From contig NZ_QOVM01000008.1 in the NCBI RefSeq assembly GCF_004104375.1, positions 1 to 64,000 of the forward strand: DNA of 64,000 bases. The letters run 5' to 3'. The notes beneath the pieces are model-generated. The model saw only the letters and a list, made by a program, of their open reading frames with translations, was not told the origin of the DNA and searched no databases. Below are positions 9,403-18,434 of this stretch, one piece after another. This DNA is from Leeuwenhoekiella aequorea (lineage in GTDB: Bacteria; Bacteroidota; Bacteroidia; Flavobacteriales; Flavobacteriaceae). Position 1 is the first letter of the stretch, and every line of letters starts with the position of its first letter. The position numbers and the translations under genes were made by a program.

Positions 9403-10830
9403 ATGGAAGAAGCGAAGTTTGCCATCATAGATGTTGAAACTACAGGTGGCGGAATAAAGGATAATAAAATTACGGAGATTTGTATCATTGTTCTGCAAAA
9501 CGGTGAAGAGGTTAATCGTTTTGTAAGCTTAATTAATCCACAGCGTGATATTCCCTATTATATAGAGAAACTAACAGGAATTAATGATGCGATGGTTGCC
9601 CATGCTCCTCGATTTGAAGAAGTAGCATCAGCGATAAATGAAGTCACTCGTGATTGTATTTTTGTTGCGCACAATGTGGGTTTTGACTATAATGTTGTTC
9701 GCTCTGAATTTGAATCTGCAGGGATAGACTTTAATCGTAAACGACTGTGCACCGTCCGCTTATCTAAAAAATTGATTCCGGGATTATTTTCTTACAGCCT
9801 CGGAAATCTTTGTACTTCTATAAACATTCCCCATCGCGACAGACACCGCGCCCAAGGAGATACGGAAGCAACCGTACTATTGTTTAAACGTTGTTTAGAA
9901 CTTGATCCGGATTATGATGTGATTTCGGGGTTTTTAAATAGAAATTCTAAAGAATCTTATTTACCGCCTCATTTTAAATCTTCAGATTTTGAAAATTTAC
10001 CTACAACTGCAGGTGTGTATTTCTTCAAAGATAAAAAGGGCACTCCGCTGTATATTGGCAAAGCTATCAACATTCAGAAAAGAGTATTATCGCATTTTAG
10101 AGAGAAAAGCAATCGTAAATATGCATTGTTACAAGATACCCATACTATAGATTATGAACGTACTGGCAGTGAACTTCTTGCTCTTCTCAGGGAAGCCGAA
10201 CTCATTTTAAAATATTATCCAAAATTTAATAAAGCACAAAAAAATCCTGCAAAACCATATAAGCTTACCTCCTATTTAAATAAAAAAGGAATACATCAAT
10301 TTGCACTTCATAAAAATAAAATAGCTCCGGTAAGTTGGATGCAATTCTACACGCGTGAAGAAGCTATATTTTTTTTAGAATCAATTTGCGAGACTTATAA
10401 TTTATGTCCTAAATACTGCAGCTTACAGCAAAATAATGGAGAATGCAATCATTATAAAATCAAAGACTGTAGCGGTTTTTGCAAAGAAGAAATAGACCCT
10501 GTTACATACAACAAAAGAGTCGCCGAAGCTTTTGAATTTATTAGTACCTATGATGACTCCTGTCTCATTCTTACTGAAGGAAGAACCACAGAGGAGAAAT
10601 CTTTTATTTATCTGAAACAAGGCAAATATGCCGGTTACGGTTTTATAGAATCTACTGAAAATATAACCAAGGTTGAAGATTTTACAAACCAATTAATTCC
10701 TCAAAAGAGTTCAGCTTATGCAGATCGTATTATAAGTAGGTATTTAACGATGTCAGCAAATATTGAAAAAATACAATTACAAAAAGAAGCTGTTTTTGAG
10801 TATGACATTTTTGAGCGCTGGGTTTCTTAG
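9403..10830 (+). CDS. DEDDh 3'-5' exonuclease fused to a GIY-YIG endonuclease domain
   Basis: The 475-residue protein has two nuclease domains. Residues about 5-170 are a DnaQ-like DEDDh exonuclease, with D10/E12 in IIDVETTGG, VAHNVGFDYN in the middle, and the closing HRAQGDTEA. Residues about 200-290 are a GIY-YIG domain like the N-terminus of UvrC and Cho (AGVYFFKDKKG, then PLYIGKAINIQKRV). The remaining 185 residues contain Cys-rich spots (CPKYCSLQ, CNHYKIKDCSGFCKEE) resembling the UvrC Cys region. The architecture is known from several phyla and is usually annotated as a polymerase III epsilon-like protein; a DNA repair role is inferred. It is convergent with the next gene, with a gap of only six bases and no clear terminator. 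Confidence 0.9.
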   Translation: MEEAKFAIIDVETTGGGIKDNKITEICIIVLQNGEEVNRFVSLINPQRDIPYYIEKLTGINDAMVAHAPRFEEVASAINEVTRDCIFVAHNVGFDYNVVRSEFESAGIDFNRKRLCTVRLSKKLIPGLFSYSLGNLCTSINIPHRDRHRAQGDTEATVLLFKRCLELDPDYDVISGFLNRNSKESYLPPHFKSSDFENLPTTAGVYFFKDKKGTPLYIGKAINIQKRVLSHFREKSNRKYALLQDTHTIDYERTGSELLALLREAELILKYYPKFNKAQKNPAKPYKLTSYLNKKGIHQFALHKNKIAPVSWMQFYTREEAIFFLESICETYNLCPKYCSLQQNNGECNHYKIKDCSGFCKEEIDPVTYNKRVAEAFEFISTYDDSCLILTEGRTTEEKSFIYLKQGKYAGYGFIESTENITKVEDFTNQLIPQKSSAYADRIISRYLTMSANIEKIQLQKEAVFEYDIFERWVS

Positions 10831-10836
10831 TTTTCA

Positions 10837-11814
10837 TCAAATAGCTTCTGGTCTTCTTGCATATCGAGACGCGATCGTACTTATGATCATAATTTGTGAT
10901 GCGTGAAATAACATAAGTGGCAACAGTATAATTCCTAAAGTTGCCATATTGCCAAAGAGTATTTTAGAGAAAACAGTACCGTGCACCAGTGATTTTTTGG
11001 TACCACAAAATTGAGCCGTTATTTGATCTTCGGTATTAAACCCTAAAAGCTTACTCCCATAACTTGTAATTAGAAAAACACACACAAATAATACAATAAC
11101 ACCTAACAATAAAAGACTTAGATCTATAACAGAAACCGTACTGAATAAATTCTCAGAAAACGATTCTGCAAAACTCTTGTAAATTATAAGCAAGATAATT
11201 CCCTTATCAAATAGGGTTAGTTTAGAGCTGTGTTTTTGAACAAAATCGCTTAAATTTCTTTGCAATAACATCCCAAAAACTACTGGTAAAATTATCTGAA
11301 TGATAAGTTTTACATATATATCTGTAAAATTGAAATCACTCTGAGCAGGATCTACAAAAAGTCCCATCCACAAGGGTGTAAGAAGTATACCTATAAGTCC
11401 CGAAATACTCGCATTAAATATTGCCGAAGGAATATTTCCTTTTGCTATTGACACCATTACCACAGACGAACTCACAGTAGATGGCAGCGCTGCCAAGAAA
11501 AAGAATGCAAGCCATATTATTTCTTGAGATTCAGTAGCTATTAATGGCTTAGTAAGCAAAACTAAAAAAGGGAATATTACAAATGTTGAAGCCTGTATAA
11601 GTACGTGAAGCTTCCAGTTGCTTAAACCTTCTTTTAATTTTGACGGACTCAACTTTACGCCATAAAAAAAGAAAATTAATGAAACTCCAATTGTAGTAAT
11701 TAGATTGATAGGTATCAAGTCCTCTTGAACTCCCCAATCTGGAAAGAGATATGAAACCACTAATACTGCAATAATTGAAAGAACAAATTTATCAGGTTTT
11801 ATCGCCATATTCAT
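10837..11814 (-). CDS. Bile acid:sodium symporter family (BASS/SBF-like) transporter
   Basis: The 325-residue integral membrane protein has about nine or ten hydrophobic segments. It carries the SBF-like family hallmarks, notably TAQFCGTKKSLVHGT near the C-terminal third and the LPSTVSSSVVMVSIAKGN stretch around residue 115-130. Members move organic anions across the inner membrane with sodium, but most bacterial SBF-like proteins have no assigned substrate, and none can be read from this sequence. The ATG at 11814 is followed by an in-frame Met two codons later, which is an equally possible start. The gene stands alone and converges with the exonuclease fusion gene. Confidence 0.85.
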   Translation of the reverse strand: MNMAIKPDKFVLSIIAVLVVSYLFPDWGVQEDLIPINLITTIGVSLIFFFYGVKLSPSKLKEGLSNWKLHVLIQASTFVIFPFLVLLTKPLIATESQEIIWLAFFFLAALPSTVSSSVVMVSIAKGNIPSAIFNASISGLIGILLTPLWMGLFVDPAQSDFNFTDIYVKLIIQIILPVVFGMLLQRNLSDFVQKHSSKLTLFDKGIILLIIYKSFAESFSENLFSTVSVIDLSLLLLGVIVLFVCVFLITSYGSKLLGFNTEDQITAQFCGTKKSLVHGTVFSKILFGNMATLGIILLPLMLFHASQIMIISTIASRYARRPEAI

Positions 11815-11989
11815 ATTTAAAAATTAACTCGCTATTCATCGATCAAAGTTATATCAGAAGTTTTGAAAATATATTGGAGGCGATCATCTATATAGTAAGA
11901 ATGTAATAATTATAAATTTTTATTGATGTGACAAAAAAACATCAGAAAATGCATAACTTTTCATTCCAAAAACTAAAATATTCAGAATA

Positions 11990-13438
11990 ATGAAAGAAAA
12001 CTCCAAAACAGCCTCTACACCCAGAAGAGATTTTATCAAAAAAGCATCGTTGGCATCTATAGGAATATCTATTGTTCCGCGTCACGTGCTAGGTGGTGTA
12101 GGATTTACGGCTCCCAGTGATAAACTATTGATTGCAGGAATAGGTGTAGGCGGTAAAGGAGAAAGTGATATTAAAAGTTTTGCAGATTCTGGCAAAGCAG
12201 ACATCGCTTTCTTATGTGATGTTGATGATCGTAGAGCTGCAAATTCAAGAGCTCGTTTTCCTAAAGCTAAATATTATAAAGACTGGCGAGAACTACTTGA
12301 TAAAGAAGAGAAGAATTTTGATGCGGTTTCCATTGCAACTCCAGACCATAATCACGCAGCTCCTGCAATAGCTGCTATGAAATCTGGTAAGCATATTTAT
12401 CTACAAAAACCGCTTACTCACGATATTTATGAAGCGCGACAATTAACCAAAGCTGCTGAAAAATATAAAGTAGTTACGCAAATGGGAAATCAGGGCGCTT
12501 CTAATGATGGTACGCGTATTATGAGCGAATGGTTTGATGCAGGACTTATAGGTGATATTCAAGAAGTTTATTGTTGGACAGATCGTCCTGTATGGCCTCA
12601 GGGGATCCCGTGGCCTAAAACAGCTGCTCCTGTTCCCAGCGAATTAGATTGGGACTTGTGGTTAGGTACGGCTCCATACAAAGATTATGTAGGAGGATTG
12701 GTTCCTTTTAACTGGCGAGGCTGGTGGGATTATGGCACAGGTGCTTTAGGAGATATGGGATGTCATCTTGTAGAGGTTCCTATTCGTGTATTAAATCTTA
12801 AATATCCTAAAGATGTTCAATGTAGCGTAGGAAGTGTATATGTAGATGAGTTTAAGCGTGGTTACTTCCCAGAAGCTTGCCCTCCATCTAGTCATGTCAC
12901 TATGACTTTTGCACAAACAGATAAAACAAAAGGCGATGTAAAATTACATTGGATGGATGGTGGAATACAACCGGCACGTCCTGAAGAACTGGGTCCCAAT
13001 GAAGTTTTTGGAGATGGAGGAAATGGTGTGTTGTTTATAGGTACAAAAAGTAAAATGATGTGTGGTACCTATTCTGAAAACCCACGTCTCATCCCTACTT
13101 CAAAAACAGATCAAGTTCAGGTTGCTGAGAAGTACGAGCGAGTTCCAGGAGGTGCTAACGGTCATTATGCGCAATGGGTAGAAGCTTCACTTGCCGGCTA
13201 CGGAAAGAAAGAAGTGAGCTCGCCATTTAGCGTAGCAGGTCCTTTGACTGAAACATTACTTATAGCCAATTTAGCCATACGCGGTTTTGATGTGCGTAAA
13301 GAACGTAGCGATGGACGATTTGATTATCCAGGCCGCTACATTGAAATGCTTTGGGATTCTGAAGCTATGCGTGTTACTAATTTTGAGGAAGCAAACCAAT
13401 TTGTAAAACGTAATTATCGCGAAGGCTACACATTATAA
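11990..13438 (+). CDS. Tat-exported Gfo/Idh/MocA family oxidoreductase
   Basis: The 482-residue protein begins with a twin-arginine signal: TPRRDFIKKASL (about residues 10-21), a hydrophobic stretch, then a cleavage region near residue 40. It is therefore exported folded, probably with its cofactor. An NAD(P)-binding Rossmann motif follows (IAGIGVGGKGES). The family Lys-Pro dyad is seen in LQKPLTHD, with an aromatic-rich substrate domain after it. Family members oxidise or epimerise sugars; the substrate here is unknown. The SGNH hydrolase gene starts 20 bases downstream in the same direction, so the two probably form a carbohydrate-processing operon. They share the terminator at 14192-14231. 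Confidence 0.9.
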   Translation: MKENSKTASTPRRDFIKKASLASIGISIVPRHVLGGVGFTAPSDKLLIAGIGVGGKGESDIKSFADSGKADIAFLCDVDDRRAANSRARFPKAKYYKDWRELLDKEEKNFDAVSIATPDHNHAAPAIAAMKSGKHIYLQKPLTHDIYEARQLTKAAEKYKVVTQMGNQGASNDGTRIMSEWFDAGLIGDIQEVYCWTDRPVWPQGIPWPKTAAPVPSELDWDLWLGTAPYKDYVGGLVPFNWRGWWDYGTGALGDMGCHLVEVPIRVLNLKYPKDVQCSVGSVYVDEFKRGYFPEACPPSSHVTMTFAQTDKTKGDVKLHWMDGGIQPARPEELGPNEVFGDGGNGVLFIGTKSKMMCGTYSENPRLIPTSKTDQVQVAEKYERVPGGANGHYAQWVEASLAGYGKKEVSSPFSVAGPLTETLLIANLAIRGFDVRKERSDGRFDYPGRYIEMLWDSEAMRVTNFEEANQFVKRNYREGYTL

Positions 13439-13458
13439 ATAGTAATAACTGTAACGCA

Positions 13459-14166
13459 ATGCAACACCCTATTATGAATAGAAAACTTCGCCTTTTAATG
13501 TATTTGTTTCTTATTACTTTTGGTTCTTTATTTAGAGCAAATGCTCAGGATTGGGCAAATCTTAATAAGTATACTGAAGCCAATAAAATGATAGATAGTA
13601 CTAGTAACCTTCAGAAGAGGGTAGTCTTTATGGGGAATTCAATTACGGAGGGTTGGGTTACAAATGATCCTGATTTTTTCACTAAAAACAATATTGTAGG
13701 ACGTGGAATTAGTGGTCAAACAACACCACAAATGCTATTAAGATTTAGGCAGGATGTAATTGATTTAAATCCACAGGTAGTTGTTATATTGGCCGGCACA
13801 AATGATATTGCCGGAAACACAGGACCTATGACTGAAGCACAGATTGTGGGTAATATAATTTCGATGGCAGAATTAGCTGAAGCCAATTCTATAAAAGTTA
13901 TTATAGCTTCGATTTTACCTGCTGCAAAATATCCCTGGAAACCCGAAGTGAAATCAATAGAGCCCATTAAAAGAATCAATAACCAACTTCAAGCATATGC
14001 TGAACGTAAAGAGTTTATATATCTCGATTATTATTCCGCAATGGTTAATGCATCTTTCGGTATTAAAGATCCGCTTTCTTATGATGGTGTTCACCCTACG
14101 CTAGCAGGCTATAAGGTTATGGAACCATTGGCGCTAAAAGCTATTGAATCTGCTTTAAAAAAGTAG
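13459..14166 (+). CDS. Secreted SGNH/GDSL-family hydrolase
   Basis: The 235-residue protein has a signal peptide (RLLMYLFLITFGSLFRANAQ) and an SGNH esterase fold. Block I is FMGNSITEGW with the catalytic Ser, block III is VVILAGTNDIAGN with Gly-Asn-Asp, and block V is DGVHPTLAGY with the Asp and His. It resembles PAF-acetylhydrolase-like carbohydrate esterases that deacetylate polysaccharides. A second Met at 13474 (MNRKLRLL) gives a more typical signal peptide and may be the real start. It follows the Gfo/Idh gene closely, suggesting joint action on an exported sugar. The exact ester substrate is not deducible. Confidence 0.88.
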   Translation: MQHPIMNRKLRLLMYLFLITFGSLFRANAQDWANLNKYTEANKMIDSTSNLQKRVVFMGNSITEGWVTNDPDFFTKNNIVGRGISGQTTPQMLLRFRQDVIDLNPQVVVILAGTNDIAGNTGPMTEAQIVGNIISMAELAEANSIKVIIASILPAAKYPWKPEVKSIEPIKRINNQLQAYAERKEFIYLDYYSAMVNASFGIKDPLSYDGVHPTLAGYKVMEPLALKAIESALKK

Positions 14167-14191
14167 CTATTTCAGAACTTTACATAACTTA

Positions 14192-14231
14192 AAAAGCCGA
14201 ATACCAGTTTGAATATTGATATTCGGCTTTT
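14192..14231. terminator. Bidirectional terminator between the GDSL gene and the Cys-rich gene
   Basis: Arms aaaagccgaata (14192-14203) and tattcggctttt (14220-14231) form a perfect 12-base stem with a 16-base loop. T or A tracts on both flanks let it serve the two converging genes. Confidence 0.85.
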
Positions 14232-14250
14232 CATATGGATTATCATCAAA

Positions 14251-14499
14251 TTATGCCGCACCACTTTGAGGGGCCCAATGTGAACAAAGCATTTCTGGAG
14301 CTGCCTTTAAAGGATTTGCACAAGTAGGGCCATGAAATCTTGTACATGTAGTACAATTAGGATCATTTTTTAAAGCCTGCATCATAGTAAAACTATCACA
14401 GGTATAATTTGCATTTACTTGTACCCCGTGAATTTTACATTGATTTGTTGCCAAAAGATTCTCACAATTCGAACAACTATTACCGAGTCTGATTGCCAT
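14251..14499 (-). CDS. Small protein with a duplicated four-cysteine motif
   Basis: The 82-residue protein has eight cysteines in two similar blocks: C9-x2-C12-x8-C21-x12-C34 and C49-x2-C52-x7-C60-x11-C72. Each block ends in a Cys followed by Asp/Ser and an aromatic residue (CDSF, CSHW). His24, His56 and His74 are further possible ligands. There is no signal peptide. The spacing suggests two metal sites (zinc or an iron-sulphur cluster), and the two halves look like an internal duplication. Similar small proteins occur in other flavobacteria as far as I recall, but I know of no assigned function. The gene stands alone, sharing a bidirectional terminator with the upstream operon. Confidence 0.75.
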   Translation of the reverse strand: MAIRLGNSCSNCENLLATNQCKIHGVQVNANYTCDSFTMMQALKNDPNCTTCTRFHGPTCANPLKAAPEMLCSHWAPQSGAA

Positions 14500-14783
14500 C
14501 TTATTACACTTTTTGAGTTAATTATCTTGAATTTACGAATTAGATGATGGAGAATCAGTATAAATAACTAAATATCAGTAGTTTATATTTAGACCTTTTA
14601 AAATTAAACCTCGCGTTTCCTCTAATAATTCGTAAATGAGGCCTTAAAATCTAGATAAATTCGATTAAAATATCACAATACGAGGCGCACAAAATTGATT
14701 GTTAAATTAATTTTAATGAGTAGAAAATGTATAGTTTAACTTCTAATATATAGTACTTTTAGCCCCCCCTAAAACTTAAAGAA
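14500..14783. other. Intergenic region with a 12-base inverted repeat
   Basis: This 284-base AT-rich gap holds atttacgaatta at 14531-14542 and its exact reverse complement at 14626-14637, 83 bases apart. Inside lies a smaller pair (ctaaatat and atatttag). No promoter for either flanking gene was convincing. The structure may be a small repeat element or a long hairpin in a transcript. Confidence 0.4.
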
Positions 14784-15953
14784 TTGATACCCAAAGATAT
14801 TGTACGCATTCAGAAATTGGCAGACTTAGATCTGGACTACGAGGCTTTGCGCAATGAATTTGGTCCGCTTAGCACCTTAGCGGCAAAAGTTGCAGGCACC
14901 GAACTTTCTGAGGTTAATTTAATCGATAACTATACGCAGTGGACAGTTGCAAGTTCGTGTAACGAATTTTCTCAAATGAATCGTGAAGATTCTATTTGCA
15001 ATATCACGATTCAAGAAGATACTGACTTTAAGTCCAGAGTCGATTTAGATCCGCGGTTCAATCAGTCATCATTTGTCACAAAAGAGGGATACAAATTCTA
15101 TTATGGTATTCCGCTTAAACTTAATGATAATATCGCAGTAGGAACACTTTGTGTAGGTAGTAAACATATCGAAGACCTGTCTGAAGCACAGATTCAGCAG
15201 CTACATATAATTGCTAAACAAATTGTAAAACAACTCGAATTAAAATACGAATTACAAAAGGCAAAGCAATCTATCTATGATGAAAAACTTATTAAACTAA
15301 GACTCGCCCACGATATTAGAAGTCCGTTGAGCGGTATATCTCAACTTGTCGAACACATAGATTATGAGAATTTATCAAAAACTGAAATCAAGGAAATCGT
15401 CGATTCGATTTCATCCGCTGCTGCAGGTATTCTCCAATTAACCAGCGATATCTTAAAAGATGACAATTTTGGTTCTACACATGTAGACGAAGCTACATTT
15501 ACAGTTGAATCTTTAGGTAAAAAGTTAACTGATTTATATGCACCGCAGGCAAAATCAAAAGGAATTTCTCTTTCAATAAATGCGGAGTCTAATCCTTTAA
15601 AGTTTCCTAAGCGAAACTTATTGCCTCTAGTGGGCAATCTAATTGCAAATGCGATAAAGTTTACTCAATCACAAGAACAAGTTGAAGTAGCGCTTAATAT
15701 AACAAACTCAGAACAAAGAAAAATCCTTTCTATTACTGTAGCAGATTCAGGAATTGGAATGACACAATCACAGGTTAATTCTATTTTAAATACCCAATCT
15801 GTACATAAAAATGGCACCTCTGGTGAATTAGGTTATGGAATGGGACTATTGTTTGTAAAAGAACTAGTAGCAAACTTAGAAGGAATAATGTCGATTGAAA
15901 GCGAGAAAAATAATGGAACAAAAATTCAAATTCAGATTCCTATTGTTGAGTAG
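14784..15953 (+). CDS. GAF-domain sensor histidine kinase
   Basis: The 389-residue protein has a GAF-like sensor region (about residues 20-150), then a HisKA dimerisation helix with H176 in LRLAHDIRSPLSG. The HATPase domain shows the N box (PLVGNLIANAIKFT), G1 (ADSGIGMT) and G2 (YGMGLLFVKEL). It has no transmembrane segment, so it should sense a cytoplasmic signal. No receiver domain or response-regulator gene is adjacent, so its partner is unknown. The start is a TTG at 14784: an in-frame stop lies at 14760 and no ATG falls between them. It converges with the capsule operon and shares a bidirectional terminator with it. Confidence 0.88.
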   Translation: MIPKDIVRIQKLADLDLDYEALRNEFGPLSTLAAKVAGTELSEVNLIDNYTQWTVASSCNEFSQMNREDSICNITIQEDTDFKSRVDLDPRFNQSSFVTKEGYKFYYGIPLKLNDNIAVGTLCVGSKHIEDLSEAQIQQLHIIAKQIVKQLELKYELQKAKQSIYDEKLIKLRLAHDIRSPLSGISQLVEHIDYENLSKTEIKEIVDSISSAAAGILQLTSDILKDDNFGSTHVDEATFTVESLGKKLTDLYAPQAKSKGISLSINAESNPLKFPKRNLLPLVGNLIANAIKFTQSQEQVEVALNITNSEQRKILSITVADSGIGMTQSQVNSILNTQSVHKNGTSGELGYGMGLLFVKELVANLEGIMSIESEKNNGTKIQIQIPIVE

Positions 15954-15972
15954 GACCTAAGTTTGAAAAAAT

Positions 15973-16007
15973 AAAAAGCCCTTAGAATTAAATTCTAAGG
16001 GCTTTTT
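15973..16007. terminator. Bidirectional terminator ending the capsule operon and the kinase gene
   Basis: A 17-base perfect inverted repeat (15973-15989 and 15991-16007, around aagcccttagaatt) begins with five A's and ends with five T's. It can terminate transcription in both directions, closing the 28-kb capsule operon on the minus strand. Confidence 0.92.
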
Positions 16008-16030
16008 ATTAATGATGTATTTAAAACTAT

Positions 16031-18412
16031 TTAGAAGCTATTTTTAAAGCGCTCCCATAAACTAGGTTGTGTTTGTCCATATGCATAACCATATTTATTA
16101 CCATAACCGAAGTTTGCATTTTTCACATCATTTATTACAAAACTTACATCGTGTAATTTACCCTCATTTGTCGAATCTACGGCAAATTGTAACAAACGTT
16201 TCTCGGTGTAACCTGCTCGCGTAACATATAAAATTAGATCTGCGTGCTTGCTAATTAAAAATGTGTCGGTAACGAGCATTGACGGTGCAGTATCTACAAT
16301 TACATAATCAAATTTCGCCTGAAGTTCCTTTAACATTGTTCCAAATTTGCTCTGTCTTAATAATTCAGATGGATTAGGAGGAATACTACCTGATAAAAAT
16401 AATTTAAGATTATCATGAAATTTAGAATCGTGTACCAAATCTTTGAGATCGTGATCATTATTCACTAAATAATCACTTACACCTAAAAGACTTTTAGAAC
16501 CCGTATCGTAACGCTGTAATTGCGGGTTACGTAAATCTGCACCAATTAACACAACCTTTTTACCGGTATTAGCTAATGTCATAGCGAGGTTGATTGAGGT
16601 AAAGGTTTTCCCTTCTCCTTTTACAGTTGAGGTAGTATAGATACAATACCCTTTATCCTCATTTTTTGCATTAACTAATAAATATTGCAAATTAGTTGTA
16701 AGTATTCTGAAAGACTCCGCTAAAACAGAACGGTCATTTTCTACAATAAGATCAGACTCTCCTTTTGCGATGCTAGGTAGCTCTCCAACAATAGGTATAG
16801 ATTTAGTGATTTTCTCAATATCCTCTCTACGCTCAATTTTATTATTAAGTAAACGCTTAATATAAATTACCAGAAAAGGTATTGCCAAACCTAGCAATAT
16901 AGCAGCAGCTAAAACAATTTTAGGTTTTGGAGATAGGGGTATGTTTAAAGAATAGGCACTATCTACAATTTTTGCTTTAGGTGCTGTTGCAGCTAACGAT
17001 AAAGAATTCTCTTCCCGTTTTTGTAGCAAAAATATATATAATGCTTCTTTGATATTTTGTTGTCTTGAGATATCTCTAAATTGACGCTCTTTAGCAGGAA
17101 CCTTAGAAATTTCAGAACCTATTAAACGAGATTGTCTGTTTAAATCATTCTCAGCAATTCGTAAGTTAGATAAGGTTTGTTCAAGCCCGTTTATAATATT
17201 AGCCTTAAGCTGATTAATCTGAGAATTTAAACGGGTAACGGTAGGGTTCAACTCCGTAGCACCGGCTAAGATACGGTTGCGTTCTAAAACCAATTGGTTA
17301 TAGTTGGCAATTTGTGTGTTTACAGATTCGCTCTCTAATCCTACATTAGCGGGTAACAGCCCACTGTTGTCGGAATCATTTTTAAGAAAACTCAGCATCG
17401 ATCGCGATATAGACAGTTGTGTTTGCAATTCCTGCTCGCGCTTTCGATACTCACTCGCATTTTCAATAATAAGAGAGGCTTCGGCTTCGATGTTGGTAAG
17501 GCTGTTGTCTTCTTTAAATTCTTCAAGCCCTACCTCTACCGTGTCGAGTTCGCCACTAATTATTTTCAAACGCTCGTCAATAAAACGCGCGGTACTTACC
17601 GCCACTTCATTTTTATCTTCAATGGCCTCTTTATTGTATTCAAAAATTAATTGATCTAAAATATTTTGAGCCTTTTCTTTAACCGTACTTCCTAAGCTGA
17701 ACTCCAGAAGTGTGGCATTATCATCTATTAAATTAATTTGTACAGCTTGTCGGTATTTATCGGCTACGTCAGCAACTTTTTTAACCTTTACCAATACCCG
17801 GTTTTTTGCAGAGACCTCTTCTCCATTCCCATTAAAACGATTATCCTTAAACATAAACGTACCAAATGGTAAATTGACCAGTTCCCCAATTTTTACCAAT
17901 TGGGAGTTCCCGGTTTCCACAAAGGTTAAGGTCAGGGTTCCTTGTTCTTTAGGTTCTACCGTAAACACATTTAACGCTGCGCTGGCGGCTTTACTAAGTA
18001 AAGCTTCATCTAAGGTGATAACTTCAACGAGAAAGGGTGTATTTAAATACAACTCATCTTCCTTAACACCCTCTAAATCATAATACTCTACATTCGCTTT
18101 AAGCGCCTGTATTGTACTAATCATCAAACGACGGGATTTTAGAAGTCCTATTTCATTTTCTATACTATTGGTGCTCATACCTCCCAGGAGACCCAAATCG
18201 GCAAATCCGGCAGCATCACCTAACCCACCACCTTTGCTTTCTTCATCTTTGATGATGACACTGGCTACGGTCTGGTAAACAGGCACACTCAATTTTAAAT
18301 AAACAAAGGCAATAATTAAAGCGGTAAGCACGCCTAAAATAAACCATGGCCAGTAGCGTAAATACTTATCAAGTTCTTCTCTAATATTGATTTCTTCATT
18401 CAGATCATTCAT
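16031..18412 (-). CDS. wzc: Wzc-type polysaccharide co-polymerase / tyrosine autokinase
   Basis: The protein has 793 residues from the ATG at 18412; a TTG four codons earlier (18424) is an alternative. A Wzz domain begins with a membrane helix (WPWFILGVLTALIIAFVYL), followed by a long periplasmic coiled-coil region and a second membrane helix near residue 505-525. The cytoplasmic BY-kinase has a Walker A motif (STVKGEGKTFTS) at about residue 600, Walker A' (LIGADLRNPQ) and Walker B (YVIVDTAPS). The tail has a Tyr cluster (FGYGNKYGYAYGQ) for autophosphorylation. Wzc controls chain length and export together with Wza. It is the last gene of the capsule operon. No cognate Tyr phosphatase gene lies beside it. 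Confidence 0.95.
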   Translation of the reverse strand: MNDLNEEINIREELDKYLRYWPWFILGVLTALIIAFVYLKLSVPVYQTVASVIIKDEESKGGGLGDAAGFADLGLLGGMSTNSIENEIGLLKSRRLMISTIQALKANVEYYDLEGVKEDELYLNTPFLVEVITLDEALLSKAASAALNVFTVEPKEQGTLTLTFVETGNSQLVKIGELVNLPFGTFMFKDNRFNGNGEEVSAKNRVLVKVKKVADVADKYRQAVQINLIDDNATLLEFSLGSTVKEKAQNILDQLIFEYNKEAIEDKNEVAVSTARFIDERLKIISGELDTVEVGLEEFKEDNSLTNIEAEASLIIENASEYRKREQELQTQLSISRSMLSFLKNDSDNSGLLPANVGLESESVNTQIANYNQLVLERNRILAGATELNPTVTRLNSQINQLKANIINGLEQTLSNLRIAENDLNRQSRLIGSEISKVPAKERQFRDISRQQNIKEALYIFLLQKREENSLSLAATAPKAKIVDSAYSLNIPLSPKPKIVLAAAILLGLAIPFLVIYIKRLLNNKIERREDIEKITKSIPIVGELPSIAKGESDLIVENDRSVLAESFRILTTNLQYLLVNAKNEDKGYCIYTTSTVKGEGKTFTSINLAMTLANTGKKVVLIGADLRNPQLQRYDTGSKSLLGVSDYLVNNDHDLKDLVHDSKFHDNLKLFLSGSIPPNPSELLRQSKFGTMLKELQAKFDYVIVDTAPSMLVTDTFLISKHADLILYVTRAGYTEKRLLQFAVDSTNEGKLHDVSFVINDVKNANFGYGNKYGYAYGQTQPSLWERFKNSF

Positions 18413-18434
18413 ACGTGTATTCAAGTTTAATCTT

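Noticed and set aside
17304-18083. Plus-strand ORFs of 77-123 residues opposite wzc
   Set aside because: The minus strand encodes Wzc with all its motifs across this region. The opposing frames have no family features.
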